This document shows positions 1 through 9,013 of a DNA stretch of 64,000 nucleotides, one piece after another. How positions within the stretch are numbered: position 1 is the first letter of the stretch; each line of letters begins with the position of its first letter. The stretch comes from Dyella_B sp035277725 (lineage in GTDB: Bacteria > Pseudomonadota > Gammaproteobacteria > Xanthomonadales > Rhodanobacteraceae), in contig NZ_DATEJY010000030.1 in the NCBI RefSeq assembly GCF_035277725.1, positions 51,701 through 115,700 on the forward strand, written 5' to 3'. A model generated the notes under the pieces. The model had not been told where the DNA came from and searched no databases. It worked only from the letters and a program-made list of their open reading frames with translations. The position numbers were made by a program, and so were the translations under genes.

Positions 1-2757
1 ATTGAAGACGTTGTCGATTTCGAATGTAAGCGCCAGGTTCTTGATCGGGCTGTAGCTGGCAGTAATGTTGTAGCGAATCCATGGCGCAAGCCTTCCCGCA
101 CCGGGGGTGTAGTAGTTATTGGCGATCGTGGCCAGGTAGTTCGGCGAAGCACCGTCACGAATACCATAGACCGTCACACCCCATGTCTCCATCGGCGAAA
201 GCCAACCGATAGAACCATCGACCCTGCTCTTGAACTCGGTGCTGTAATACGGTTCACGCAGCAGATTGATGAAAGGATCATTGGGCAGCAATTGCTGCCT
301 GTGGGTCATGATGTCACTCCAGGACGTCTTCGCACTGATGTTTCCGTATGCACCGATAGCGTGGGAATAACTCACTTCGGTGATAACTGCATTCAGATAC
401 TCACGCGCTACGTTGACCTTTGGCGTAAGGATCTGGGTAATCGGAGCCAGCAGGCCTGGTCCCAATGGCGTGCCCGTACGAATCACCTTGGCCAAGGCAT
501 CCTGGCAACTTGGTGAGTTGATATCGAAGAGACCTAAACGGCAATTGGCTTCGGTCTGAGCGAGGAAGTCGGAACTCTGTACCTGGATTTCGTTGCGGAT
601 GTTGTAGTGATAGTAATCCGACTTCAAGGCAAAGCCTTCGAAGGGCGACAACACGAAACCCAAACTAAACGTTTTGGCAATGATCGGCTGTAGCTTCGGA
701 TTACCCGACTGTTGGCCAAAGAATTGCTCAGCGCTAAGCTGCCCCGGGCAGTTGGCGATATTGCCGCCGGTGTAGCCCAGCTTTGCGCAGTTGTAATAGT
801 CGACCACGCTGCTGTAGTAGCCGCTGGGCCCCTGAAATTCATCAGGGAGCGTGGGGGCCTTGAAAGCCGTACCGTACGTACCGCGCAGCAACAGCAAATC
901 GCCAAACGGGCGGAATTCAACCCCGATGTTATAAGTCGGATGGCTCACGGAGCCGCCAGCGACGTTGTAACTGTCGTAACGACCGGAAAGATCCACAGTC
1001 AGCATCTTGAACAGCGGAGCATTGAACTCGACCGTGGTCGCATAGCGGGAGCGATGTCCCTCGCCTGCGACATCGGTGAAGTCATAAGTTTGCCCGCTGA
1101 GAATGCGCGGATCCGGGGAATAATCCCAGCCTTGGTTACCACCTTCGACCACCATTGCCAAACCAGCGTCACCACCGGGCAGAGAGAACAGCGACGCATT
1201 GGTGATCTGGCCCCGGAGCATGTTGTCCCAGGTCTTGGCATAAGTTTCGGTGTAGCCGGTGAATCCGCGGAACGCCGCATTGGAAACAGGCGAGAAGAAA
1301 GCCTGGTAATTGGGCGAATAGCTGGGCAGGCCGGCTCCGTACGGATCGAGGCCCAGATAGGGTCCGAGTATATTGCCGAAATAGCTATTGATTTGATTGG
1401 TCCAGCGCTGAATGGTGCGTTCCTGCAGATGATCTTCTGAGTGGTTGAACGTTACGTCGTAGCCCCAGTTCGATTGACCGAAGCTGCCCTTTCCACCCAG
1501 CGTCAGCAACCAAGAGTTTTCGACGTTGTTATCCATGATGTGCTGATAACCACCCGCCTCTTCAGGGCTGAATGCATGCTGCAGCAAAACATAGTCATCT
1601 AGCTTGGGGTCGTAGATGATGGGGCTGTTCCAAAACAGGAAATTGGAACCGGACGAGAATTTCTGTTGATCGTAGCTGTACAAAAAATTGCCGTATAACT
1701 GCAGATCATCATTTACGTCGTACGTCGCACGTGTATAAAGATTTGCCGAATTATCCTTATTGTTCTCAGTATGGTAACCGGCGCTGTATTGCGAGCCGCA
1801 ATAGTCGCCGTGATTCAAGCGCGTCTGAAGCTGTTCGGTGCCACCGTACTGGCCGGCAACAGCCGAGCATCCAACACCGGGGTTCAAGGAGTTCGGACTG
1901 TAATAAGCATCCTCCAATTTTGTTTCGCTCAACACCAGGTAATCGCGTGATGCTGTAGGCGGCGTAGTGCCTTGCGTAAAGTACTGGCGAGTCAAGCTGC
2001 GATCAAAACCCCAGATCGGCTCAATGCTTTCGACCTGAACGCCAGCCATGACATTCAATTTGCCGAATGTAAAGCCATCGGCAGCATACAGGCGCCGGTC
2101 GGCACCGCCGCCGCCGGTGTGCCAACCGAAGCGCGCATCAACGACGGGGGCATCCAGCTTTTTCTTCAGCACGATATTGATAACGCCCGCGATGGCGTCC
2201 GAACCGTAGATGGATGAATTGCCGCCAGGCAGGACGTCGATGTGATCGATCATCTCGATCGGAATACTGGTCAGGCTGTTGAACGCCTCGCTGCCGTTAT
2301 AGAGTGCCGGGAAGTCGCCCATCGGCAAGCCATCAATCAGGTATTTGGTATAGCTAGGATCGAGACCGAAGAAACTGATTGTTTTCGCACTCTGCGTGAA
2401 ACCACCCGCGTTGTTCGGCCCTTGCACGCTACCGGTCGCAAACGTACCTGCCTGCAGCACATCGGCCACGCTGGTGAAGCCGCGATCCTTCATCTGCTGC
2501 GCCGTGATCGTAATGACCGGCTTACTGGTTTCAATGGCCGTCTGCGGAATCAGCGAGCCCGTAACGTTGACCACTTCCAACTTCTTGGCTTTCTTGCTCG
2601 TGTCGTCCGCGGATGAGCCAGGTGCGGACTGGCTGCTGGACTGAGTGTCTTGTGGCGCATTCATGGCGTCGCCAGATTGCGTGTTGCTCGCGTAAGCGCT
2701 CGCGCAACCGAACGCCAAAGCAGCCACAACGGCTACAGCAAGTTTCGATTTCAACAT
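1..2757 (-). CDS. TonB-dependent outer membrane receptor (C-terminus cut by window edge)
   Basis: Outer-membrane gated porin of the TonB-dependent receptor family, driven by TonB-ExbBD from the inner membrane. The reading frame is open from the ATG at 2757 to the left edge (919 codons) with no stop, so the end of the barrel lies outside. Residues 1-24 form a signal peptide ending in SAYA; a Ser/Gln-rich linker follows, then a plug domain at about 60-190 (VTGSLIPQ, YLIDGLPMGD, SIYGSDAIAGVINIVLKK). The last visible codons read LTFEIDNVFN, typical of a late barrel strand. The gene lies downstream of the rhamnosidase on the same strand, which suggests, but does not prove, uptake of a rhamnose-containing sugar. 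It probably has its own promoter because of the 387-base gap. Confidence 0.9.
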   Translation of the reverse strand, partial: MLKSKLAVAVVAALAFGCASAYASNTQSGDAMNAPQDTQSSSQSAPGSSADDTSKKAKKLEVVNVTGSLIPQTAIETSKPVITITAQQMKDRGFTSVADVLQAGTFATGSVQGPNNAGGFTQSAKTISFFGLDPSYTKYLIDGLPMGDFPALYNGSEAFNSLTSIPIEMIDHIDVLPGGNSSIYGSDAIAGVINIVLKKKLDAPVVDARFGWHTGGGGADRRLYAADGFTFGKLNVMAGVQVESIEPIWGFDRSLTRQYFTQGTTPPTASRDYLVLSETKLEDAYYSPNSLNPGVGCSAVAGQYGGTEQLQTRLNHGDYCGSQYSAGYHTENNKDNSANLYTRATYDVNDDLQLYGNFLYSYDQQKFSSGSNFLFWNSPIIYDPKLDDYVLLQHAFSPEEAGGYQHIMDNNVENSWLLTLGGKGSFGQSNWGYDVTFNHSEDHLQERTIQRWTNQINSYFGNILGPYLGLDPYGAGLPSYSPNYQAFFSPVSNAAFRGFTGYTETYAKTWDNMLRGQITNASLFSLPGGDAGLAMVVEGGNQGWDYSPDPRILSGQTYDFTDVAGEGHRSRYATTVEFNAPLFKMLTVDLSGRYDSYNVAGGSVSHPTYNIGVEFRPFGDLLLLRGTYGTAFKAPTLPDEFQGPSGYYSSVVDYYNCAKLGYTGGNIANCPGQLSAEQFFGQQSGNPKLQPIIAKTFSLGFVLSPFEGFALKSDYYHYNIRNEIQVQSSDFLAQTEANCRLGLFDINSPSCQDALAKVIRTGTPLGPGLLAPITQILTPKVNVAREYLNAVITEVSYSHAIGAYGNISAKTSWSDIMTHRQQLLPNDPFINLLREPYYSTEFKSRVDGSIGWLSPMETWGVTVYGIRDGASPNYLATIANNYYTPGAGRLAPWIRYNITASYSPIKNLALTFEIDNVFN

Positions 2758-3144
2758 TGAATTCCCCTAGCTCTAATCAATTTTGTGCAGGAGACACCCC
2801 TTCCCCAGTGGAGAGGCACCCTTTCCCCAGATAACGTACCTAGCAACCATGGGCACGTACTCACACTCTCTACTTCTATCTTGCCCTCACGAACCAAAGA
2901 ATCCTCCCCTAGCAGGTTCGTGCTGCAATCATGTTTACAAGAGATGTAAAACTTTCGCAAATGGCTTAGGGCATAAAGTGCCAGGAAATTTCTCAACAGG
3001 CACGCGTAGTTATGATGACTTATAAAAAATCGTCGTTTTGAAAATTTGAAGGTAGGGATTTCTCTGCTCTATCCGTCTTAATTATGTTTGACTGCGCAAA
3101 CGGAATCGATACTGTCCATTCGTACAACGAGCAGGAGGACATCC
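2758..3144. other. Intergenic region, 387 bases, upstream of the receptor gene
   Basis: No convincing coding region; short open frames here lack ribosome sites and family features. The segment must hold the promoter and leader of the receptor (reading leftward). An AT-rich patch around 3010-3050 contrasts with the GC-rich surroundings and is the likeliest promoter area. No strong terminator with a T-run was seen after the rhamnosidase stop at 3145. Confidence 0.4.
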
Positions 3145-5946
3145 TCAAAAGGTTTTCCGGAATTGCTCAAGACGATAGTGTCCGGACTCCAGCTCAAAGC
3201 AGGTGTCGGCATCGCACGCATGCAAGTGGTGCACCCACGGTGATGTCGATAGCGGCTGTCCCGATTCGGCAATCGCAGCCGGTTTGGTTGCCGGCATGCG
3301 CACTTCAGCGGTACTGCCAACGGGTATTTCTATCTTCAGCTGCAGTCCGCCTTGTTCATGGGACCAGGACACCGCCACACGGCCGTAGGGGGTCAAGGTA
3401 TCTGCTTCGGCATGATCCAGCCACGCGGTAAGCGCAGGGTGGATGCCGATGCGCTGCCATCCAGGCGCCAGAGGCCGCATACCCGCGACATCTCCGAACA
3501 ACCAATCGTCGATCGTGCCCAGGAAGTAATGCCCGCGCGAACGCGCGTCGAGTTTCCAGTGTTCCCACAGACTGGTCGCGCCATTCGCGCGCCAATATCC
3601 CCAGCCAGGGAAACTCGTCTGCGTGGCGACCATCCATGCCAAGTCGGCATGACCCGTGGCGGTAAGTACGGGCAGCAACAACTTGGTGCCGAGCGCACCG
3701 GTGTCCAAGTGATCATCATGCGCATGCACTGCCTGTACCAGGGCATCGGTAACGCGTGCGCGTTGCGTTGCTGGCACGAGACCAAAACCCAACGCGAGCA
3801 ATTGATGGGTTTGACGGACGCCATTATCACTTTCACCGCGATAGAGACCCTTCGCGTCATCAAAGAAGCGGCGGTTGAAGGCATCGCGTACGCGCGCTGC
3901 GATGGTGTCGAAATGCTTAGCTTGATGGTCGTTGCCAAGCGTTCGCTCGATCTGCGCCATCGTATCGGCCATGCGATAGAGATAGGCGGTTGCAGCAATG
4001 TGTTTATCCTCGGGGGCATTGCCGCCATCAGCTGGTGTGCCTGGACTAACCCAATCGCCAAGTGCCGTGTCGGCGATACCGCCCAATGAGCGCATGTATT
4101 CCAGGTCGACATAGTGCGCCATGCCATCAACGTGCTCAGCCAGTACACGTCGATCATCACGCTGCCAATAAAGCGACCAAGGCACCAGCACGTAAGCGGC
4201 ATGCCACGGTGGCGCACGCACATCGCCCCAACCAGGATTGGGTGCGATCAGCAGCGGCGCGCCTTCTTTATTGCGCGCATCGGCAATGTCCTGCACCCAT
4301 TTGGACAGCAGGGTGTCGGCGCCCAAGTCGCGCAACATCATGTCGGCGCCAAGCATGCCATCGCCCGTCCAGCCATTCTTCTCATACATCGGCGTATCGG
4401 TCGGTATGCCGTAGAGATTATTGAGCATGGTGTTGACGGCAGCAGCGTGAATCCAATTCAGCAGTGAATTGCCGCTACTGAAATGGCCGATCACCGGCAC
4501 GTACGAATGAATGACTTGCGCCGTCACCGCATCGAGCGAGGCCGCGGAGCCAGGCCAGCCATCGACCTGTACATAGCGAAATCCTTTCCAGGAAAAACGC
4601 GAATGCCAACTTTCGATGCCGCGTCCTGCCAACGTAACGCGATCGGTCTGCAAACCATGCTGGAAGTAGTGATGATCGTCGCGATCATCAACGCTGCCAT
4701 CGGGCAACAATTTTTCGCCGTAATGCACAACCACCGTATCGCCCGCATATCCTTGCACGGCAAGAGTGACCCAGCCGGCAATCACACGTGGAAACGCAAA
4801 TACGTAGCTACCGTTATGCAGCTTGGTGACCGCAGTGGCCTGCAAGGTCTGCACGACGCGTGCCGGTGGCTCACGTTGCGATTCAAGCACGCCTTTCGGC
4901 GCGGACAGCACCGCTGCAGCACCCCAATCATGATCATCAAAAGCAACGGTATCGAAACGAGTTTGTGCACGACGTGCGTCATAGACCTCGCCACCATAGA
5001 CGTCGTCCAGCAAGGTCGGTCCATCATGAATACGCCAACCTGGACCCGTGCCTACGAACTCGCAGCGATCATCCACGTAACACAGCTTCAATAGCACACG
5101 TACGCGGGGCTCGCCATGCCATGGGGCCTTCTCCCAATGCCAGACGTCCGGGTTCGTGAGCCCGTAGAAGCCACGTCCGAGTTCAATCCCGATGGCATTG
5201 GTCCTACCCGATTGCAGCAAGGCTGTAACGTCGTGCGCGAGATACAGCACGCGCTTGTCGTAGTTGGTGAAATCCGGCGACAGCACGGTATCGCTGGCAG
5301 GGTGACCGTTGATCGACACATCGGCGTAACCACCGGCAGCAACATATAGCCGCGCCGACTTCAGTCCTGATTTCACGGCGAATACATGCCGCAGCAATGG
5401 CGCAGCCAAACTGCCGCCAGCTGGCTTGCCAATCCAGGCGGCACTCGACCATTCCAGCGATGACGGCCCGGTTTCGAACCATGAGGCAGCACTAACGTTA
5501 CCCGACGAAGTCTGCGCAATGACCTTCCAGTAATAGCGACTGGACGGTGCTAGCGGTGGTCCTTCGTAGGTGATGTCGAATGAAGATGTGCTGATAACTC
5601 GACCGCTGTTCCACACATCCGGACGGTCTTCCGATAGCGCAGCCATGCTGCGCGCCACTTCGATACGGTAGGCCTCAGGCACCGTGCCGCGTGACGCATT
5701 CGTTACTACCCAGCCGAATCGTGGCGAGGCAGTCTCAATCGCCAGAGGTTGGTCCTGATGCTCGGTAGTGAGGTATTGGAGCTGCAAGGCACTCGCTGCA
5801 TGCGCGGTGGAAATGCGCATGAGCAAAGCCATGGCCAGAAGACTGCCTCGGCGATATAGGCGAGTAGCCTGCAGCGTCAAGGCTAGCCATTTATTGAGAT
5901 GAGTTGGTGGCAATCCAAGCATCCGTAGAGCTGTCACTCTCGCCAC
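3145..5946 (-). CDS. Secreted alpha-L-rhamnosidase, GH78 family
   Basis: Hydrolyses terminal alpha-L-rhamnose from plant glycosides or polysaccharides. The 933-residue protein shows the GH78 order: an N-terminal Fn3-like part beginning SPRFGWVV, beta-sandwich domains, and an (alpha/alpha)6 barrel. The acid-site motif GIPTDTPMYEKNGWTGD lies near residue 512-530, matching the family TDxPxxxxxGWTGD, and SLWEHW near 790 matches the motif carrying the catalytic Glu. A hydrophobic stretch ending in STAHA (about residues 35-50) is a signal peptide. The first codon at 5946 is GTG and leaves a long N-region; GTG at 5937 or ATG at 5922 are alternatives, the former placed better behind GGGAG. The receptor gene follows on the same strand. 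Confidence 0.88.
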   Translation of the reverse strand: MARVTALRMLGLPPTHLNKWLALTLQATRLYRRGSLLAMALLMRISTAHAASALQLQYLTTEHQDQPLAIETASPRFGWVVTNASRGTVPEAYRIEVARSMAALSEDRPDVWNSGRVISTSSFDITYEGPPLAPSSRYYWKVIAQTSSGNVSAASWFETGPSSLEWSSAAWIGKPAGGSLAAPLLRHVFAVKSGLKSARLYVAAGGYADVSINGHPASDTVLSPDFTNYDKRVLYLAHDVTALLQSGRTNAIGIELGRGFYGLTNPDVWHWEKAPWHGEPRVRVLLKLCYVDDRCEFVGTGPGWRIHDGPTLLDDVYGGEVYDARRAQTRFDTVAFDDHDWGAAAVLSAPKGVLESQREPPARVVQTLQATAVTKLHNGSYVFAFPRVIAGWVTLAVQGYAGDTVVVHYGEKLLPDGSVDDRDDHHYFQHGLQTDRVTLAGRGIESWHSRFSWKGFRYVQVDGWPGSAASLDAVTAQVIHSYVPVIGHFSSGNSLLNWIHAAAVNTMLNNLYGIPTDTPMYEKNGWTGDGMLGADMMLRDLGADTLLSKWVQDIADARNKEGAPLLIAPNPGWGDVRAPPWHAAYVLVPWSLYWQRDDRRVLAEHVDGMAHYVDLEYMRSLGGIADTALGDWVSPGTPADGGNAPEDKHIAATAYLYRMADTMAQIERTLGNDHQAKHFDTIAARVRDAFNRRFFDDAKGLYRGESDNGVRQTHQLLALGFGLVPATQRARVTDALVQAVHAHDDHLDTGALGTKLLLPVLTATGHADLAWMVATQTSFPGWGYWRANGATSLWEHWKLDARSRGHYFLGTIDDWLFGDVAGMRPLAPGWQRIGIHPALTAWLDHAEADTLTPYGRVAVSWSHEQGGLQLKIEIPVGSTAEVRMPATKPAAIAESGQPLSTSPWVHHLHACDADTCFELESGHYRLEQFRKTF

Positions 5947-6019
5947 TCCCAGTGTTGGGAAAGCAGCATCGTATTGGGCGCACGGTCATTCGGTGAAGGC
6001 GCCCACACACGCCTGCCAA

Positions 6020-6373
6020 TTACTTGGTGTGTCTACCGGGCTTACGAGGTGGCGCTGATTTTTTGGGCTTGGGTGCCGGCATGAGCGCAGCAGTCTCAAG
6101 AATTAATTGACGAATGACATCAGAGTCATCCAGAAGCTCGTCGGCAACTGGATAGTCTTTGGCGCCAGGGTAAGGAGGTCGCTGAGGAAGTTCTGGCGCC
6201 AGCTTCGTCGCAGCCGCAGATGGTTTGATAAAGAGACTGTTATCGCAGGCGAAGGCGACTACCTTCCCATCTACGTATAAGGCGTACTCACCGAACATCT
6301 TCTTTTGAGTAAGCCGATCGCCAAGCGCCACTTGCTCTGTCACGTAATCGACGAAATCTTGGTTGGTAGCCAT
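6020..6373 (-). CDS. TfoX/Sxy N-terminal domain protein
   Basis: A 117-residue protein consisting of the TfoX N-terminal domain alone: VTEQVALGDRLTQKKMFGEY, then LYVDGKVVAFACDNSLFIKP and a Pro-rich DYPVADELLDD segment, ending in a basic Lys/Pro/Arg-rich tail. In Haemophilus the full-length TfoX/Sxy protein with an added C-terminal domain controls competence. Single-domain versions like this one are common and of unknown role, so no competence function is claimed. It stands alone, 73 bases upstream of the rhamnosidase start on the same strand, and is followed on its 5' side by the tRNA-Gln terminator region. Confidence 0.8.
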   Translation of the reverse strand: MATNQDFVDYVTEQVALGDRLTQKKMFGEYALYVDGKVVAFACDNSLFIKPSAAATKLAPELPQRPPYPGAKDYPVADELLDDSDVIRQLILETAALMPAPKPKKSAPPRKPGRHTK

Positions 6374-6692
6374 ATCCGTGCAATCCAGTACTTGAGTCAG
6401 GCCGCTGCCCGCGGGCGAATCCCAATCAAGGGTAGCCAGACTCAGAAGTGTCGCGCATGTCTGAGCCTTTTAGCCAAGACAAAATGCGTGCCATAAGAGC
6501 GGATGCTTCTTCTGGCTGGAAGACGAGGATTGTTCGCCCCTTCCATGGGGCTCACCCCTCTGCGCTGCGCGTCCTGGCCAGCGCTTATGTGCTGTCCAAA
6601 TTTGTTCCAGACAACAAGTCGAACACAATTTGCCTCCTTGATCCTCCCAGCCAAAAACAAAAAGCCCGCCATAAAGGCGGGCTTTTTGTTTT
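6374..6692. other. Intergenic region with tRNA-like remnant and long palindrome
   Basis: No gene is supported here. Two things are visible. At 6513-6531 the sequence TGGCTGGAAGACGAGGATT copies, with two differences, the start of the neighbouring tRNA-Gln 3' half (TGGCTGGGAGACTAGGATT at 6693-6711). At 6644-6702 there is a perfect 27-base inverted repeat, described separately. The rest (6532-6643) has no open frame with family features. Confidence 0.45.
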
Positions 6693-6702
6693 TGGCTGGG
6701 AG
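6644..6702 (-). terminator. Perfect 27-bp inverted repeat; terminator of tRNA-Gln
   Basis: Positions 6644-6670 and 6676-6702 are exact reverse complements around the loop ATAAA. The inner part (AAAAAGCCCGCC / GGCGGGCTTTTT) is a standard intrinsic terminator for the leftward tRNA. The outer part is unusual: the right arm includes the last ten bases of the tRNA gene (6693-6702), so the left arm repeats the tRNA 3' end in opposite orientation. Confidence 0.85.
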
Positions 6703-6766
6703 ACTAGGATTCGAACCTAGATAAACGGAGTCAGAGTCCGTTGTCCTACCGTTAGACGATCTCCCA
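6693..6766 (-). tRNA. tRNA-Gln (anticodon CTG)
   Basis: Reading leftward, the gene starts TGGGAGATCG and ends TCTCCCAG plus an encoded CCA; the acceptor arms TGGGAGA/TCTCCCA pair fully. The T-arm contains GGTTCGAATCC. The anticodon stem ACGGA/TCCGT encloses the loop CTCTGAC, so the anticodon is CTG (complement at 6732-6734), reading CAG. Length is 74 bases with CCA. It lies 68 bases after the rpsI stop on the same strand and may be transcribed with the ribosomal operon. Confidence 0.95.
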
Positions 6767-6834
6767 ATACTCGTACCGCGCCGTGCGCTCTGACCTGATG
6801 CACCGGACGGTTGAAGTGCGACCTCTTGCGAGGA

Positions 6835-7227
6835 TTAGCGCTTCGAGAACTGGGTAGCGCGACGTGCCTTGTGCAGACCGACCTTCTTACGCTCGACTTC
6901 ACGGGCGTCGCGGGTCACGAAGCCAGCCTTGCGCAGCTGGGACTTCAGGCTTTCATCGTACTCGATCAGGGCGCGGGCGATACCGAGACGGATCGCACCA
7001 GCCTGACCGGTGATACCACCACCGGCAACGGTAACCTTGATGTCGAACTTGTCGGCGCTCTGCGTGAGTTCGAGCGGCTGGCGCACGATCATGCGGGAGG
7101 TTTCGCGGCCGAAGAAATCGTCCAGGCTCTTGCCGTTCACTTGGATCTGACCACTGCCCTTGCGCAGGAACACGCGTGCTGCGGAGGTCTTGCGGCGGCC
7201 GGTGCCGTAATTCTGCTGAATCGCCAT
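6835..7227 (-). CDS. rpsI: 30S ribosomal protein S9
   Basis: Small-subunit protein whose C-terminal tail reaches the P-site tRNA. The 130-residue length is standard. It opens with QNYGTGRRKTSAARVFLRKG and ends with the expected basic tail KARRATQFSKR; the central GGGITGQAGAIRLGIARAL motif is intact. It follows rplM by 9 bases, the near-universal rplM-rpsI pair, and is expressed from the rplM promoter. Confidence 0.98.
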   Translation of the reverse strand: MAIQQNYGTGRRKTSAARVFLRKGSGQIQVNGKSLDDFFGRETSRMIVRQPLELTQSADKFDIKVTVAGGGITGQAGAIRLGIARALIEYDESLKSQLRKAGFVTRDAREVERKKVGLHKARRATQFSKR

Positions 7228-7236
7228 GATGCTTCC

Positions 7237-7665
7237 TTAGATTTCCAGCGCCTTCGGCTGCTGGGCGGTATGCGGATGTTCGGCACCGCCGTACACCTTG
7301 AGCTTGCGGTACATTGCGCGGCCCAGCGGGTTCTTCGGCAGCATGCCCTTGACGGCGATCTCGATGACGCGCTCGGGATAGGTAGCCAGCAGGTCCTTCA
7401 GACTGGTGGTCTTGAGGTTACCGACGTAGCCGGTGAAGCGGTGATACATCTTGTCGTCCAGCTTCGCACCGGTGACAGCCACCTTCTCGGCGTTGATCAC
7501 GACGATGTAGTCGCCGGTATCGACGTGCGGGGTGAACTCGGGCTTGTGCTTGCCGCGCAGGCGGCGCGCGATCTCGGTCGAGAGACGACCGAGCGTCTTG
7601 TCCGTGGCATCAACCACGTACCAGTCGCGCTTGACGCTTTCCGGCTTGGCGCTGAACGTTTTCAT
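7237..7665 (-). CDS. rplM: 50S ribosomal protein L13
   Basis: Large-subunit assembly protein, 142 residues from the ATG at 7665, the normal length. Visible family features are the start MKTFSAKPESVKRDWYVVDA, TLGRLSTEIARRLRGKHKPE and VKGMLPKNPLGRAMYRKLKVY. An upstream in-frame extension to 7800 is not supported because the family begins at MKTF. It is the first gene of the rplM-rpsI operon. Confidence 0.98.
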   Translation of the reverse strand: MKTFSAKPESVKRDWYVVDATDKTLGRLSTEIARRLRGKHKPEFTPHVDTGDYIVVINAEKVAVTGAKLDDKMYHRFTGYVGNLKTTSLKDLLATYPERVIEIAVKGMLPKNPLGRAMYRKLKVYGGAEHPHTAQQPKALEI

Positions 7666-7726
7666 TTCGGAATACCTGTCTGCCGCCAATGGGGCGGTAA
7701 GCGGAATCGGTGAATAAAGGCGCGAG

Positions 7727-7756
7727 ATGATAGCGAAGCTTTCATCTATCGCGCAA
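7727..7756 (-). promoter_or_regulatory. Sigma-70 promoter of rplM-rpsI
   Basis: On the minus strand TTGCGC (7756-7751) and TATCAT (7732-7727) are separated by 18 bases, a near-consensus sigma-70 promoter, 62 bases before the rplM start. Its position explains why the divergent Fe-S protein is better started at 7778 than upstream. Confidence 0.7.
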
Positions 7757-7777
7757 GCCCACGGAGGGTTGCGAGTC

Positions 7778-9013
7778 GTGAATGATAGCATGAACGACAT
7801 GCCCCTTGAGAACCCCCGCTTGCCGCTCGCCGTGCTGGCCGACCAGTGCGTGCAATGCGGACTTTGCCTGCCCGTGTGCCCTACCTATGCCCTGGACGGC
7901 AATGAAGCCGAATCGCCGCGCGGGCGGATCGCGATTGCCGCGGCGCTGGCTCGAGGGCAGGTTTCACCTAACGCCGAACTGCGCGAGCCGCTGGATCATT
8001 GCCTGGGCTGCCTGAGTTGCGAGCGGGTTTGCCCGGCAGGGGTCAAGTATGAGGCATTGCTGGTGGAGACCCGATCGTTGCTGGGACCGGCGCCAGAGCG
8101 ACCCACAGCGTTATTGGAAGTCGTAAAGCGACCGAGGTTGAACCTCTGGGCACAACGGCTGGTTCGCTGGACCGGGGTGTGGCGATGGCTCGGGCACGCG
8201 CTGCCTGGTGCTTGGCGAGAGGCCTTGGCTCTGGCACCAGGGAAGCCCCACGAGCTTCATCACGTCCACGGCAAGCCCAAGCAACCCCGCCCCGGCCCTC
8301 CCCCACCAAGCAGGAAAGGTAAAAAAGTCGGCACTGTGGCGCTGTTTCCGGGGTGCGTAGCGAGCATCTATGACGCGGAGGCCGAGCGCGCTACGGAGAT
8401 GCTGTTGGTGGCTGCAGGCTATCAAGTGACTCACCTGCCGGCATTCTGCTGCGGGGCGCTGGATTCGCACGACGGCGCCAGTCGCGAAGCCGATGCGGCG
8501 GCCGCGCATGTTCGGCAAGCCTGGGCAAATGCGAAAGCGGATCATCTGGTTACCGTAACGCCGGGCTGCCTGAGCACATTGCGCAAGGCGCTGCCCGAGG
8601 TGCGTGTGGACGATCCCTACCGCCTGCTCGCCGAGCGCATCGACACACTCGCCTTCCACCCTTACCCGCGCCAGCTTGCCCTGCACGTGCCATGCACCCA
8701 AGCCAACGTGGCACGCAGCGACGCAGCGCTGCTGAAGCTATTACGCCGCATCCCCCAGTTGGAATTGAAGCGCCTGCCTGCCCCGCCTTATTGCTGCGGC
8801 GCGGCCGGCAGCCATCTGCTGCAGTTTCCGGAACGCGCCGCACAATTGCGCGAAAGCGTGTTGGCTCACATCACGACGCTGGATGTGCAAGGACTTCTGT
8901 CGTCCAATATCGGCTGCCGATTGCATCTAGCGGCCGGGTTGAAAGAACACGCCTCAGCCTTGCCGACTTTGCACCCGCTGACTCTGCTCGCGCAGCAATG
9001 GATACCGTCATGA
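7778..9013 (+). CDS. GlcF-like (Fe-S) oxidoreductase subunit
   Basis: Two-[4Fe-4S] protein like glycolate oxidase subunit GlcF. CVQCGLCLPVCP and CLGCLSCERVCP are the two ferredoxin motifs in the first hundred residues; two cysteine-rich CCG-type domains follow (FCCGALDS and PYCCGAAGSH), with a Pro/Lys-rich linker between. The GTG at 7778 sits 9 bases after GGAGGG and is the preferred start; ATG 7790 and 7799 are alternatives. No GlcD/GlcE flavoprotein partner is in view. The stop overlaps the coq7 start (ATGA), indicating translational coupling with ubiquinone synthesis, which may mean it delivers electrons to quinone; that is inference. Confidence 0.85.
   Translation: MNDSMNDMPLENPRLPLAVLADQCVQCGLCLPVCPTYALDGNEAESPRGRIAIAAALARGQVSPNAELREPLDHCLGCLSCERVCPAGVKYEALLVETRSLLGPAPERPTALLEVVKRPRLNLWAQRLVRWTGVWRWLGHALPGAWREALALAPGKPHELHHVHGKPKQPRPGPPPPSRKGKKVGTVALFPGCVASIYDAEAERATEMLLVAAGYQVTHLPAFCCGALDSHDGASREADAAAAHVRQAWANAKADHLVTVTPGCLSTLRKALPEVRVDDPYRLLAERIDTLAFHPYPRQLALHVPCTQANVARSDAALLKLLRRIPQLELKRLPAPPYCCGAAGSHLLQFPERAAQLRESVLAHITTLDVQGLLSSNIGCRLHLAAGLKEHASALPTLHPLTLLAQQWIPS

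Noticed and set aside
3352..4089. Rightward frame of 245 codons inside the rhamnosidase
   Set aside because: Antisense to an intact GH78 gene with conserved motifs; no own family or ribosome site.
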